Positions 1 through 10,130 of a DNA stretch of 64,000 nt are shown here, one piece after another. Source of the DNA: Piezodorus guildinii (lineage: Eukaryota; Arthropoda; Insecta; Hemiptera; Pentatomidae); NCBI GenBank assembly GCA_023052935.1, contig CM041294.1, forward strand, positions 14,247,791 through 14,311,790. Direction: 5' to 3'. The translations under genes and the position numbers were made by a program. The first letter of the stretch is position 1. Every line of letters starts with the position of its first letter. Below the pieces are notes generated by a model, which did not search any database, was not told the origin of the DNA, and worked only from the letters and a program-made list of their open reading frames with translations.

Positions 1-139
1 ATTCCATATGTCCAAATAGGTCTGATAATAGTGATGCAAATGAGTCTTTTGTAATATACTGGAAGTTTTGTCTAGTAAGTGTTGTAGTAATGGATATCTT
101 CGAGCAGCTTCTTGTCGTTTCAGTCTTGTGTGAGGATTT
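1..139 (-). pseudogene. Jockey-type LINE (family J1) RT fragment, cut by window edge
   Basis: On the minus strand this reads the NPHTRLKRQE..RR.. LLQHLLDK segment found just after the RT thumb in the better J1 copies at 16.5-17.2 kb and 23.6-24.5 kb. Similarity stops near base 139, and the rest runs off the left edge. It has frame shifts and cannot code. The assignment rests on within-window similarity. Confidence 0.75.
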
Positions 140-289
140 TTTTAAATTAACAAAAAAAATAAAACAAGAAGAAGAAGATTAACTTATATTGGTTATTGTT
201 TTCTATGATGACTTTAGGTTAATACCTGGCTTTTAGTTAAAGATGACCCACATGATAAAATCTATATGTTATATGAATATGATAAAAAA

Positions 290-540
290 AAGCTGAAATA
301 GGAATGGACTGGGCATTTAATGCGAATAAAGGACCCCAGGTGGGGCAAGGCAGTTACCGAATGGACACCTCTCGGAAAAGAAACGCTAGCCAGGAGGGCA
401 ACTCAAGAGATGGTCAGACGAAATTAAAAAAAACAAGAAGGAATATCTTGGCACAGAAAAATAGAAGACCGAAAATATTGGGAATCAATGAAAAACAAGG
501 AGCGAACTCATAAACCACAGGGTACGGCTGGTCACAGATC
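290..540 (+). pseudogene. RTE-like LINE ORF2 C-terminal remnant
   Basis: Across three shifting frames one can read WTGHLMRIKDPRWGKAV, TEWTPLGKE, RWSDEIKK and a W..KIEDRKYWESMK segment. This order (W-GH--R--D-RW, then R-W-DEI, then DR--W) is typical of the protein tail of RTE-like LINEs. The fragment holds internal stops and at least two frame shifts, so it is a dead remnant. Exact clade is uncertain. Confidence 0.6.
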
Positions 541-1007
541 AAGACTAATCCTCCTTTAGGAGAGGCCTACACATCAGTGGAAAATCATTTTGTTTTTATT
601 TATTTAAACATACAATTTTTATTAAAACAGGATTTTTTTCCAATTTTATTAAAAAAGTTCTTATTAATTTTATTTAAAAAGTTTTATACAATATTTGGTC
701 ATTGTTTCTTTTTTAACTATATTAACTATTAAAAGGGTTTAAAATAAAAATAAAAATATATAAACTTTATATATCAACCAAATTGTAAATATGTGTAACT
801 AAAGGTTTACCTTATCTTCTCTTATATGATATAAATACCTAATTAATAAAAATTAAACGATAAGTTGATTAAAAAAGTTGATAAATCATAGTAATAAAAT
901 AAATGTTTAATAACAGAACTAACAGATTTTGAAAAATATAATCGAAAGATGAAAGAAGAAAATATTTTTCAGCTGTTAGATAACGAAAGATAGTCCACCG
1001 AGTTGAA
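541..1007. other. AT-rich spacer, no gene seen
   Basis: Very AT-rich sequence with homopolymer A and T runs. No coding similarity, inverted repeat or RNA gene recognised. Confidence 0.5.
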
Positions 1008-1482
1008 TTGGCTCTATCCCTCTTCCACCTCCTTGGTGTCTGTCTCTTCCGATTTTTCAACAAAAAAAAACCTTATATTCTTGATATGCTTACCACTTGT
1101 TCCTCTGTCCATTCAGTAAACACTAGATCCCAGCCTATAAACTTGTATATATCTTCTCACAGATCTGCCTCCTTCAAAAAATCCTTTATCATTCGTGCTG
1201 CCCTATTTTGGAATTCCTCGCCTGTATCCATTCGTAAAGCCTTATCATTGTCCACTTTTAAACATCAACTATTTCTTCATCTCCTAAAGTATCAATCTTC
1301 CCAACACATGTAATGTTTAAAATCTGTAAATGATAATTATTCATTGTCACAAAATCAGTCTATTGTTAAACTGAAGTCTTAAATGACCGAACAATTATCA
1401 TGCATATTGTTACTTTTCTTGTTATTCTTAGGGGACTACTCGTCCCAGAATAAAATCACTTTTCATTTCATATACGAAGGGT
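1008..1482 (+). pseudogene. CR1-like LINE (family C) 3' end, copy 1
   Basis: The open frame at 1008-1313 contains SFKKSFIIRAALFWNSSPVSIR followed closely by LSTFKHQLFLHLL, split here only for length. This is the A--WN-LP--IR----L--FK--L--HL tail seen at the C terminus of CR1-like and L2-like LINEs. Downstream the 3' UTR carries the signature GGGACTACTCGTCCCAGAAT and a TTTCATTTCAT tail, which recur at 18.9-19.0, 19.7, 30.8 and 59.2 kb. The copy is 5'-truncated and keeps only the last part of ORF2. Confidence 0.75.
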
Positions 1483-2002
1483 TGAATTTACATACGTCCT
1501 CTCCAATGTATCTGACAGTACTCATTTAATGTAAGCAGGAAATATAGATGAGATCTGAGACTGGTCTATAGGAGGGTGCAGACCAGCCCTTCTAGGTTCC
1601 CTTCCCTAGGACCCAAAGGGTCAAATTAAGGACCTAGGTGCAGCTGGTCTTGCGCAAGCCTTACACCACACAAGGGCGCTACCCTCGGCCTCCAAGGGTA
1701 GGATCACAATGTCCTTACTTTTTGTACTTTGTTATTTATATCCGAGGGGAAGGATTATTTACGCAATTCTTAAGCACTTTAATTTGATGGTGCTACAACT
1801 GCTCAGCTCCTGCTCTCATACTTAGCGGGGAGTCGCAGTCTTCGGGCTAACAAGGAAAGCTTCGCAGCTGTTCGGATGGGAAAGAATAGAGATCTTTCCT
1901 TGGAATGGCACGATACCGTAACAGTAGTTATAGTATAAAGGAGTTCATAGCATTGATTTTTAAAATTTTTTTTATTATTTATGTATTTCAAAAATTATAT
2001 AA
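1483..2002. other. Unassigned spacer with a moderately GC-rich patch
   Basis: Bases 1550-1720 are clearly less AT-rich than their surroundings and contain short self-complementary stretches such as CCCTCGG..CCAAGGG, which hints at an old SINE or TE piece. No coding frame or family match is evident. Confidence 0.4.
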
Positions 2003-2050
2003 AAAATCTTGTGCGCGCAACACACGACTTTCACTTACCTCCGTTATTTA
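2003..2050 (+). repeat. Family F head fragment
   Basis: Matches the start of the family F unit (AAAATCT-GTGCG-GCAACA, then CACGACTTTCACTTACCTCC) seen at 11.34, 15.35, 44.29 and 63.3 kb. It breaks off after about 50 bases, just before the inverted F copy that starts at 2107. Confidence 0.7.
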
Positions 2051-2106
2051 TATCAATTTAAGAATGTTGAAACAATTGTAGAAGCGAAAATAAATTGTTA
2101 AAGAAT

Positions 2107-3636
2107 TTTTACTTTCACTTACTATGTATAGTTAGGGAAAGTATTGCGATCGTGAAAATTTTCGAATTCCAGTTTTCAACGGAAATACACTACCTGAGTC
2201 CAAATAACCAAGTCCCGCAAAAAGGTCTGTGTGTGTGTGGTAACTCCCGGGTGGATACAGTAAGTCCTATGAAACTGAATCTTCATATTTAAGATAAATA
2301 TACGCCCGAGACGTTACAAAACCTTTTTCATCAAAATGAGCTCACTTTATACCATGCATTTTGCACCTTTTTTCGTTTTTCTCGAAAACAGCTCCGACGA
2401 TTTTGATTAAACTCGCCATATCGATGTAAAATTTAATGGGCTTTAATATCATGTAGGTTTCATTCTGATTAAGATGGTCTGACAGGGCTTAAATGCCGAT
2501 ATTTTAAATTTCCTTTCTCTAAAGTACCTTTAATTTTATTGATTCTATAAAAATAACTATATTATTTTGTCACCACTGATGAAAAACATGTAAATATATA
2601 AATTGAATGAATTCGATACCCAACTAAAGAAGAAAATAGAAAAAATATCTTTTTAATACAATTTTTCGTTTTTGAACTTAAAAACAGTAAAATACATGTT
2701 TAATATACCGTTGGAAAGCTAAAGATTTTAGAAAAAATATCATCTTATACACAAGGTTTTAAAAGTTGATAGAGAGTGATGAAAAAAAACAACATAAAAC
2801 TAACTGATTATTTTAGATAATAATATAATAATTTTTTTAATAAAACACATGTTTCTATAAAAATTCAATTTAATTAATTCTTTAATAGTTTCACCCATTT
2901 TTTACATTGGATTTTAATAGAAATAGGTGTTTTGTTAAATAATCTATTATAGTATTACCTAAAATAATCTGTTAGTTTATCGGCTTTTCATCACTATCCA
3001 TTAACTTTTACAAGCTTTTGTATAAGATAATATTTTTTCTAAAATCTTTAGCTTTCCGACGGTATATTACATACCTATATAACTGTTTTTAAATTCAAGT
3101 TTTTAAATTCAAAAACACTAAAATTGCATAAAACCGTATTTTGGCTCTTTTCTCCTTAAGTTTAATATCGCATTCGTTCAATATGACATGGCCAATTTTA
3201 CAAAAACTACAAAATTAAAGGTACTTTAAAGGGAAAAAAATTTAAATATCGGAATTTAAGCTCTGTCAGACTATTTCAATCAGAATGAAATCTACATAAT
3301 ATTAAAGCCCATTACATTTTACATCGATATAGTGAGTTTAATTAAAATGGTTTGAGATGTTTTCGAGAAAATCGTAAAAAGGTTCAAAATCCGTTTTATA
3401 AAGTACCACTTCCGGTCAGCCGATTATCACGAAAAAGTTGCTCTAACACCTCGAGCATATAGTCATCTTAAATATGTAGTTTCAGTTTTATAGGACTTTT
3501 CGTTCTTATGCTGGTCTTACCACAAACACACAGACCTTTTTGCGGGACTTGGTTATTTGTACTCAGGGGACCCTATAACGTGTATTTCCGTTGAAAACTT
3601 TAAACTGAATTTTCACGGTCGCGATAATCTCCGACC
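2107..3636. mobile_element. Family F palindromic (foldback) repeat, copy A
   Basis: The left half starts TACTTTCACTTACTATGTAT, runs through a GT-rich tract and CCCGGG, and is repeated in inverted orientation by the right half, with the turning point near 2900. Paired landmarks are AATATACCGTTGGAAAGCTA at about 2702 against its inverted partner near 3048, and TTCCAGTTTTCAACGGAAAT near 2169 against an inverted version near 3585. The right terminus is worn and abuts SINE sequence. No ORF of note. The structure is that of a foldback or MITE-like DNA element; the superfamily is not recognised. Confidence 0.8.
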
Positions 3637-3807
3637 TTAAGCATAGAAGGCAGTTATGCTAGCCACTACTCCACAGGTGACCCTGGATGCATTCAACAAG
3701 GTGTTTGAATCTGCCGGGTTTGAACCCGTGACCTTGGGCATATTAATCTTTAACACCTTGCTAAATGCATCCAGGGTCACCTATGGAGTAGTGGCTAGCA
3801 TAATAGC
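3634..3807. repeat. Head-to-head SINE1 hairpin 1
   Basis: Bases 3654-3705 and 3752-3803 are 52-base inverted arms with only about three mismatches, separated by a 46-base loop. The right arm resembles the 5' tRNA-like head of SINE1 (compare 42.41 kb); the left arm is the same head inverted. The loop contains the B-box-like palindrome GGGTTTGAACCC at 3716-3727. Confidence 0.85.
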
Positions 3808-3907
3808 CTCTTATAAAGGACGAAATAACCATGGATTTTTACTTCCTAACAGCAAATATAGGGCCATCTGCCAGGTATGAACTCGCTTTCTAATGTATGG
3901 AAGAATT

Positions 3908-4062
3908 TTATGCTAGATACTACTCCACAGGTGACCCTCAATGCATTCAACAAGGTATTTGAATCTGCCGGGTTTGAACCCTAATATGACCTTGGTCATA
4001 TTAGTCCTTAACACCTTTTAGAATGCATAGAGGTTCACCGGTGGAGTACTGGCTAGCCATAA
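3908..4062. repeat. Head-to-head SINE1 hairpin 2
   Basis: A second, more diverged copy of the same hairpin: arms 3908-3959 and 4010-4062. Its loop has a further nested palindrome, AATATGACCTTGGTCATATT at 3983-4002, next to the GGGTTTGAACCC motif. Confidence 0.8.
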
Positions 4063-4272
4063 CAGCTCGCTATGCTTAAGGTCGCAAGTCCAAAACCAGC
4101 AAATGGCCATAAATTTGAGCGCCACAGGTGACTCTTATAAGATTTAAAAAGTGGAACTCGTAAAAGACCCCTATCTTAAGTAAACCTGGATAGGCAAAAC
4201 TAAAGACTCCCGCTGCACCGTCGGATTAAGCACAGTAACTTAAAGTGACGTTAAATGGATAAACAATAACAA
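4031..4272 (+). mobile_element. SINE1 copy (tRNA-derived)
   Basis: Follows directly from the right arm of hairpin 2 and matches the SINE1 body at 42.41-42.71 kb: GGCTAGCCATAACAGC, TATGC-TTAAGGTCGC, then AAACCTGGATAGGCAAAA and the tail GTGACGTTAAATGGATAAAC. The B box is damaged (CAAGTCCAAAACC). Confidence 0.7.
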
Positions 4273-4338
4273 GATTTATTAAAAAAGTTCTTGGTAGCAA
4301 AACCTCATTATACTAACTTTATAAAATGGGTACAAGAA

Positions 4339-4611
4339 ATTATGAAATTGACTGAAAAAATTATGAATTTGATTCAAAAAATTATGAACTTGACTGAAAA
4401 AATTATGAATTTGACTGAAAAATTTATGAATTCGACTGAAAAAATTATGAATTTGACTGAAAAGATTATGAATTTGACTGAAAAATGTATGAATTTGACT
4501 GAAAAAATTATGAATTCGATTAAAAAAATTATGAATTTGACTGAAAAAATTATGGATTCGATTGAAAAAATTATGAATTTGACTGAAAAAATTATGGATT
4601 TGACTGAAAAA
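4339..4611. repeat. 21-bp minisatellite, 13 units
   Basis: Thirteen contiguous variants of a 21-base unit (consensus ATTATGAATTTGACTGAAAA plus one A). As 21 is a multiple of three and the unit has no stop in several frames, long frames stay open on both strands: a repeating IMNLTEK heptad on plus, HNFFSQI and FSVKFII on minus. No flanking coding context supports a real protein. Confidence 0.9.
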
Positions 4612-4769
4612 AGCAAATGCAATATTTACCAAATATACAAAGCAAAGTCTAATAACATATACATAGAAAATAAAGAAGATATAAACGACACACAACTTTT
4701 ACTCAACTCCGTTGTTAAAATCAACTTGAATAGTTCTTAGGAATTCTAATACATTTGATAATAAAAATA

Positions 4770-5263
4770 AATTGTGAAAGATTTAATAACATTGAATTTC
4801 AATAGAAACAAGTATTTTATTAAATAACCTATTATATTATTATCTATGACAATCAGTTGGTTTTATCGGCGTTTCGTCACTCTCCATTAATTATACAATT
4901 TTTTGTGTAAGATAATTTTTTTTCTACAATCTTTAACTACCCAACGGTATATTACACATCTATATTACTATTTTTATGTACAAAAGCACAAACATTGCAT
5001 AAAAAAAAAATATCTTTGGCATTTTCTCTTTTGCTTGAATATCATATTCGTTCAAATTATACATTTATCCGTTTTTTATCAGTGCTAAATCGATGATATC
5101 GTTATTTTTATATGTTCTACAAAATTAAAGGTAATTTAGAGTAAGACAATTTAAAATATAAGCATTTAAGCTCTGTCAGACTATTTCAATCAGAATGAAA
5201 CCTACACGATATTAAAGCCCATAAGATTTTACTTAGATATAGGGAGTTTAATCAAAATCGTTT
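4770..5263 (+). mobile_element. Family F fragment
   Basis: Matches the middle of the F unit: TTTCAATAGAAACA, CCAACGGTATATTACA, AAAATTAAAGGTA-TTTAGAG, then CTGTCAGACTATTTCAATCA. It ends abruptly at the start of the CR1-like copy at 5264. Confidence 0.75.
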
Positions 5264-5665
5264 GACAGTTGTCTTTTTGGGATAATAAAAGGTATTGGAA
5301 AAGTTGGGATTTGAATGAGGAGAGAGAAGCAGCATGGCGGATATGAGTAGGTAGAGAATTCCAGAAAGTAGAAGAGCGGACCAGGAAGGAACGATAAAAA
5401 TTTTTAGTTCTATGGGTAGGAAAGTAAAAGTCGGAATGGCGCGATCTTGTTTCAAGTGAATGGACTGAAGATTTAAATTGGAGAAGACTGTAAATGTATG
5501 GAGGATGTTAGGAGTTAATGATTTGGTAAAGGTATGATCCTAGGAAATATTGTCTGCGGATTGGGGGAAGGAGCCACTTTAACTCGCCGTAAAAATGGGT
5601 TACATTAGACCTCTTCGGAGTACTGAGGACAAATCTTAAAAATATGTTCACTTACGAGTTATACC
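5264..5665 (-). pseudogene. CR1-like LINE (family C) fragment, copy 5
   Basis: Minus-strand sequence aligned by eye to the family C copies at 20.3-20.6 kb and 31.2-31.6 kb, including the GGAATTCCAGA, GGAAATATTG and GGAGCCACTT landmarks. It contains the segment encoding the C-terminal FK--L region and the preceding WNS-P-IR motif, with frame shifts. The 3' UTR is missing and the 5' end fades near 5665. Confidence 0.65.
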
Positions 5666-6318
5666 AGATTTTACACGTGCTACTAAACACGATGTTTGCA
5701 GATAAGGATGGTTATAGAATTGAAGTTATTTCTACGACCATGGAGGACTGAAGGAAAAACGAGACGGTCAAATAACATAATATTTTTAACAAATAAAGAA
5801 AAATGTCCCACATTGTTATTACGTCGGTCAGACCGTAGGGCTTTCCCTTCACCGCCTTAGATTCTGCATAGGTATAGGAAGATAGTGTTGGTGAATTTAT
5901 TTAAGTGTTTCCTTCCATTTTGGTGCGTGAGGAGTACGCACTCGATTTTCTCTGTCCAGTCTTTGTTATTAAGTTTTTTCCAGCATCTAAAGGTCTTTAT
6001 CAGGCACGTTCGGAAGATAAGAATTTTTCTCTGTTTCACCATCATACCGTACCCACGTATGATATTTTCAACTTTCCTTCACTTAAGACTTTCGTCGACT
6101 TCGCTAACAATATCCTTACTTATTTTCGCCGGGAAGTCTAGTATAATAAACATTCCAAGTAATAGTAATTTAGAGACCATATAACCTCTAAGCCTGTGTT
6201 GTTAAATATACCAAAACTAAATTAGGCCCATCTTTAACGAGCTAAACAAGCGCAGAGGGAATGAATAATTCCAAACATATCTCTTAGGTGTGGATGTAAT
6301 TAGTTTACCGTTAAGAAT
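5666..6318. other. Unassigned spacer
   Basis: Overlapping short open frames at 5885-6184 do not resemble any protein I recognise and carry no motif. No repeat boundary seen until the palindrome begins at 6319. Confidence 0.4.
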
Positions 6319-6492
6319 TACTGGAAGGAATTAGTCCGAGTGGCGATCATTAAATGAAACAACTAAATAGTTTCAACTATTTATTGTTTGCCAACGTTTC
6401 GACTCCCCTTTGTGGGTCATCATCAGGGCTAAAAAGATACAAAAGAAATACAATTTCAATGACTTTACATACAATATATATGTAAAAAAAAA

Positions 6493-7436
6493 ATAATAAT
6501 AGGATTACCGAACCTGAAGGTTCGATGCCGATACCACCATATTCCGTCAACATAGACTCGTCCAATGTTCTCCGTTTAAGCCCGAGCCACCAAGATCAGC
6601 CTTAATGCAATCCTACCATCGACGCATCGGTCTACTTTTCGGACGCCTACCAGTCGGATCAGCGAATACCAACTTTCTCGGAATCCGTTTCTCACCGAGC
6701 CCAACAATTTTATTCGCCCATTTGAGTCTCCGCGACGCTATCAACTCAATTATATTCACAGGAAAAAAGTTCCGCAATTCCGCGTTGTGCAATCTTCTAA
6801 ACTCCCCAGTGCCCTCATCTCTCTTCGGACCAAATATTTTACGCAGTACCTTATTTTCGATAACCTTTAGACGTTGTTTATCCTTCAATGTAAGCGGCCA
6901 TGTTTCACATCCGTAAAGAACCGTTGGAAGAATAATAGTTTTATAAATTCTAATCTTTAAGTTTTTAGATAGAATCCGTGAGCTAAGTAACTTAGCAACT
7001 GAATAATAACACGCATCTTTAACAAGGACTTTATTTCTTCCTGGATTTAATTTTTTCTTGTTATCATTGAACCTTAATACTTGAATTTCTCTACGTGTTC
7101 AAAAGTATGCCCTGATATATCAATATCACCAAGATCGCCACCGTTTCTGCTACTAATCATATATTTCGTCTTATCGGTATTTACTTTGAGTCCTATTTCT
7201 TTACCGGTTTTTATTAACAGACTTGCATTTAGTTGTATGGTTTCTGTATCTTCACCTAGCAGTACCAAATCAACAGCATACCCCAAAACCGGAATCTTGA
7301 CACCCATATTTAAGCCTTTCTCGGTACACATCACCTTTTCTATGACATATTCTAAAGCTATATTAAACAAAACAGGTGAAAGAGAGTCACTCTGTTTCAA
7401 ACCCGATCGCACCTCAAATCTCTCGGAATAATTATT
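6493..7436 (-). pseudogene. RTE-like LINE ORF2 3' fragment, left arm
   Basis: Minus strand encodes the RT palm to C terminus in pieces: GLKQSDSLSPVLFNIALEY, then LGYAVDLVLLGED where other copies have YADD (here YAVD), then KTKYMISSRNGGDLG. After a shifted frame comes LKVIENKVLRKIFGPKRDE and GRRPKSRPMRRW. The metal-binding Asp change to Val and the frame breaks show it is inactive. The 3' end is an ATT-rich simple run, as is usual for RTE-like LINEs. Confidence 0.85.
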
Positions 7437-7726
7437 ATGTAAAAAAAAAACTTAATTAAAATACAATGACTACAGTATAATAATGAAAGTGTTAAACAGA
7501 AAAAAATGTACACAGATATCAAAGGAAAAAAAAAGTAGAATGGAAATATGTTACGTACTTTCCATTTTATGTTTCATATTTAATGTAAATTATTGATATC
7601 TGTGTACATTTTGTTTAGTAAACATTTTTTTTTCTGTATAAAACTTTCATTATTATACTATAGTCATTGTATTTTAATTAAGTTTTTTTTTTTTTTACTT
7701 TATTCCATAAAGTTAGAATCGGTCAT

Positions 7727-8665
7727 AATTACTCCGAGAGATTTGAGGTGCGAAACAGGGTGACTCCCTTTCACCTGTGTTATTTAATATAGCTTTAGAA
7801 TATGTCATAGAAAAGGTGATGTGTACCGAGAAAGGCTTAAATATGGGTGACAAGTTTCCGGTTTTGGGGTATGCCGATGATCTGGTACTGCTAGGGGAAG
7901 ACACGGAAACCATACAACTAAATACAAGTGTGTTAATAAAAATCGGTAAAGAAATAGGACTCGAATTATATACCGACAAGACGAAATATATGATTAGTAG
8001 CAGAAACGGTGTCGATCTTGGTGATATTGATGTATCAGGGCATACTTTTGAACAAGTAGAGAAATTCAAGTATTTAGGTTCAATTATAACTAGAAAAAAT
8101 TAAATCCAGGAAGAAATAAAGTCCCGGTTAAAGGTGGGAAATGCGTGTTATTATTCAGTTGCTAAGCTACTTAGTTCGCGGCTTCTATCTAAAAACTTAA
8201 AGGTTAGAATTTATAAAACTATTATTCTTCCGACGGTTCTTTACGGATGTGAGACGTGGCCGCTTACTTTGAAGGGTGAACAACGGCTTAAGGTTTTCGA
8301 AAATAAGGTATTGCGTAAAATATTTGGTCCGAAGAGAGATGAGGCCACTGGGGAGTTTAGAAGGTTGCACAACGCGGAATTGCGGCACTTGTATCATGTG
8401 AATATAATTGAGCTGATTGCATCGCGGAGACTCAAATGGGCGAGTAAAGTTGTTGGGATCGATGGCGAGCGGATTCCGAGAAACTTGGTATTTGCCGAGC
8501 CGACTGGTAGGCGTCCGAAAGGTAGGCCGAAGCGTAGATGGGAGGATTGCGTTAAGGCTGATCTCGGGGGCTTGGGCTTGAATGGTGAACATTGGACGAG
8601 TCTGTGTAGGCGGAATTTGGTGGTATCGGCATCGAACCTTCGGGTTCGCTAAGCCTATTATTATT
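7727..8665 (+). pseudogene. RTE-like LINE ORF2 3' fragment, right arm
   Basis: Two long frames (7777-8103 and 8134-8652) carry the RT palm with intact YADD (LGYADDLVLLGEDTET), KTKYMISSRNGVDLG and FKYLGSIITRKN. They continue as LLSSRLLSKNLKVRIYKTII, YGCETWPLTLKGEQRLKVFE, NKVLRKIFGPKRDE and GRRPKGRPKRRWEDCVKADL. A stop near 8101 and the missing 5' part make it a pseudogene. It is the mirror copy of 6493-7436 and better preserved. Known RTE-like ORF2 proteins end in the same GRP--RW-D-V--DL pattern. Confidence 0.88.
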
Positions 8666-8869
8666 ATATTTTAATACCGACGTTCTCTAGCTCAATAGGT
8701 CATATAATATTGTATGTAATGTCATTTAAATTGTATTTCTTTTGTATCTTTTTAGCCCTGATAATGACCCATAAAGGGGGATCGAAACGTTGGCAAACAA
8801 TAAATAGTTGAAACTATTAAGTTGTTTCATTTAGTTACCGCCACCCGGACTAATTCTTTCCAGTAGATC

Positions 8870-9320
8870 TCTTCAGTGTTTTCTGAATCTTCTCTGGATT
8901 CTGGTTCAAATGTGTCATGCAGAGAAAACGCTTAAATCGATAGGAAAGTTTGAAAAATATATACTATGTTAAAATTGGCAAAGTATATATATATGAAAGA
9001 GTTGTCCCAGTTGATGATAGTTTTTTTTATACTTATTAACCACCCACTTTTAAACTATTCGTTCAGCCGTTAGAACGTAATCTACTTCATTCTGCTTTAT
9101 CAGTATGGCATTGGTTGAAGCGATTGTTTCAATATGTTAATGGTTATCCTAGGCAGCGGAACAGTTGGGCGGAAGATGTGACAATGGAACTTCCGCTGAT
9201 TTCTAGTTTACAGTTGACTTTATCGGTCAGTGGCTTCCTGTCTGGCCGACATTGTTCTCTACTTCACTGGGAATACCGAAACAGGGATTGCGGAATTTTG
9301 AGTCTTTCAATTGAAAATTT
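8870..9320. other. Unassigned spacer
   Basis: No gene or family match. A short open frame at 9115-9342 has no recognisable motif and runs into the mariner terminus. Confidence 0.4.
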
Positions 9321-9324
9321 GATA

Positions 9325-9998
9325 TTGGGTTGTTTCACATGAAATGTCCGTTTTTATAGTTTCAGAAATACATAAAGGATTTTTGCAGGTCTCTGTTGTT
9401 TTCTTTCGAATGTTTACATATTTAAAGTAAACAGTTACTAATCCTCTACCTTTGTATTATAAACATTAGCTTCCCAATCAATTACCCACGTTTTAGTATA
9501 CCTCCAAATATGAACATGGAAACACGCGATTTTCGAGTCATATTTTTGTATGAGTTTCTACTCGGCCATTGAGCAGCTAAGGCCGCTAAAATTATTTGCT
9601 AGGCGTTTGGGGAAGGGAGTATTAATGAACGGACCATTCACCGTTGGTTTGCTAAGTTTTCAGCTTAAAAAACTTGCTCCGAGGAAGACCTCCGTCCGTA
9701 ATAGACAACGATGTCCTCAAACATATAGTAGAAAGAAACCCCTACCAAACAGTTAAAGGACTCTCAACACAACCAAATGCAAGTGCATCTACCGTTTCCA
9801 GACATTTAAAGTGTATTGGGAAAGTAAAAAAGCTCGATACATGGGTACATCATGATCTCACTGAGCGGCAGCAAGACCTCATGTTTCAAAACATACCGTG
9901 CAAAAATTGAAAGAACTGGGCTACTAAGTTCTTCCGCACCCACCATATTCTCCTGACTTGTCACCAACTGTTCAGGAATTTAGACAACTCGTCAAATT
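9325..9998 (+). mobile_element. mariner deletion derivative, copy 1 (3' end lost)
   Basis: Starts with the terminal inverted repeat TTGGGTTGTTTCACATGAAA after a TA at 9323-9324. From 9510 it encodes the transposase N terminus (NMETRDFRV) and, with frame shifts, VIDNDVLKHIVERNPYQTVK and HHDLTERQQDLMFQNIPCKN. This then joins directly to the late KELGY..LPHPPYSPDLS segment, so the catalytic core is missing. Similarity ends near 9998 and the right terminal repeat is absent. Confidence 0.85.
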
Positions 9999-10130
9999 AA
10001 TTTATATATATCAACAAAGATTTTGTGGAAAATATTAGACTTTTTTAACTCACTAAAGATTTTTAACCTACTTGCCTCCCCTCCGTACCCCAACGAAAAT
10101 TTGGCGTAAGTCCTTAATTATATTCGTTAT

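Larger units (their letters stand above)
6319..8865. repeat. 2.5-kb imperfect palindrome carrying RTE-like LINE fragments
   Basis: The outer ends are TACTGGAAGGAATTAGTCCG at 6319-6338 and its inverted near-copy ending at 8865. The centre is near 7557, where TGTACACAGATATC (7507) faces GATATCTGTGTACA (7595). Everything between is inverted: a region with an ACGTTTCGA motif, an RTE-like LINE fragment, and about 285 bases of symmetric AT-rich core. Arms differ by scattered substitutions and small indels, so the duplication is not brand new. No TSD recognised. Confidence 0.9.

Noticed and set aside
4279..4740. Overlapping 138- and 149-codon open frames on opposite strands
   Set aside because: They are produced by a 21-bp tandem repeat without stops, not by a gene; there is no conserved flank or start context.
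6390..6430. Complete hammerhead ribozyme
   Set aside because: Core segments CTGATGA and GAAAC with a helix II-like hairpin are present, but I found no pairing partner to close helix III and no cleavage triplet in place. Kept only as a motif observation.
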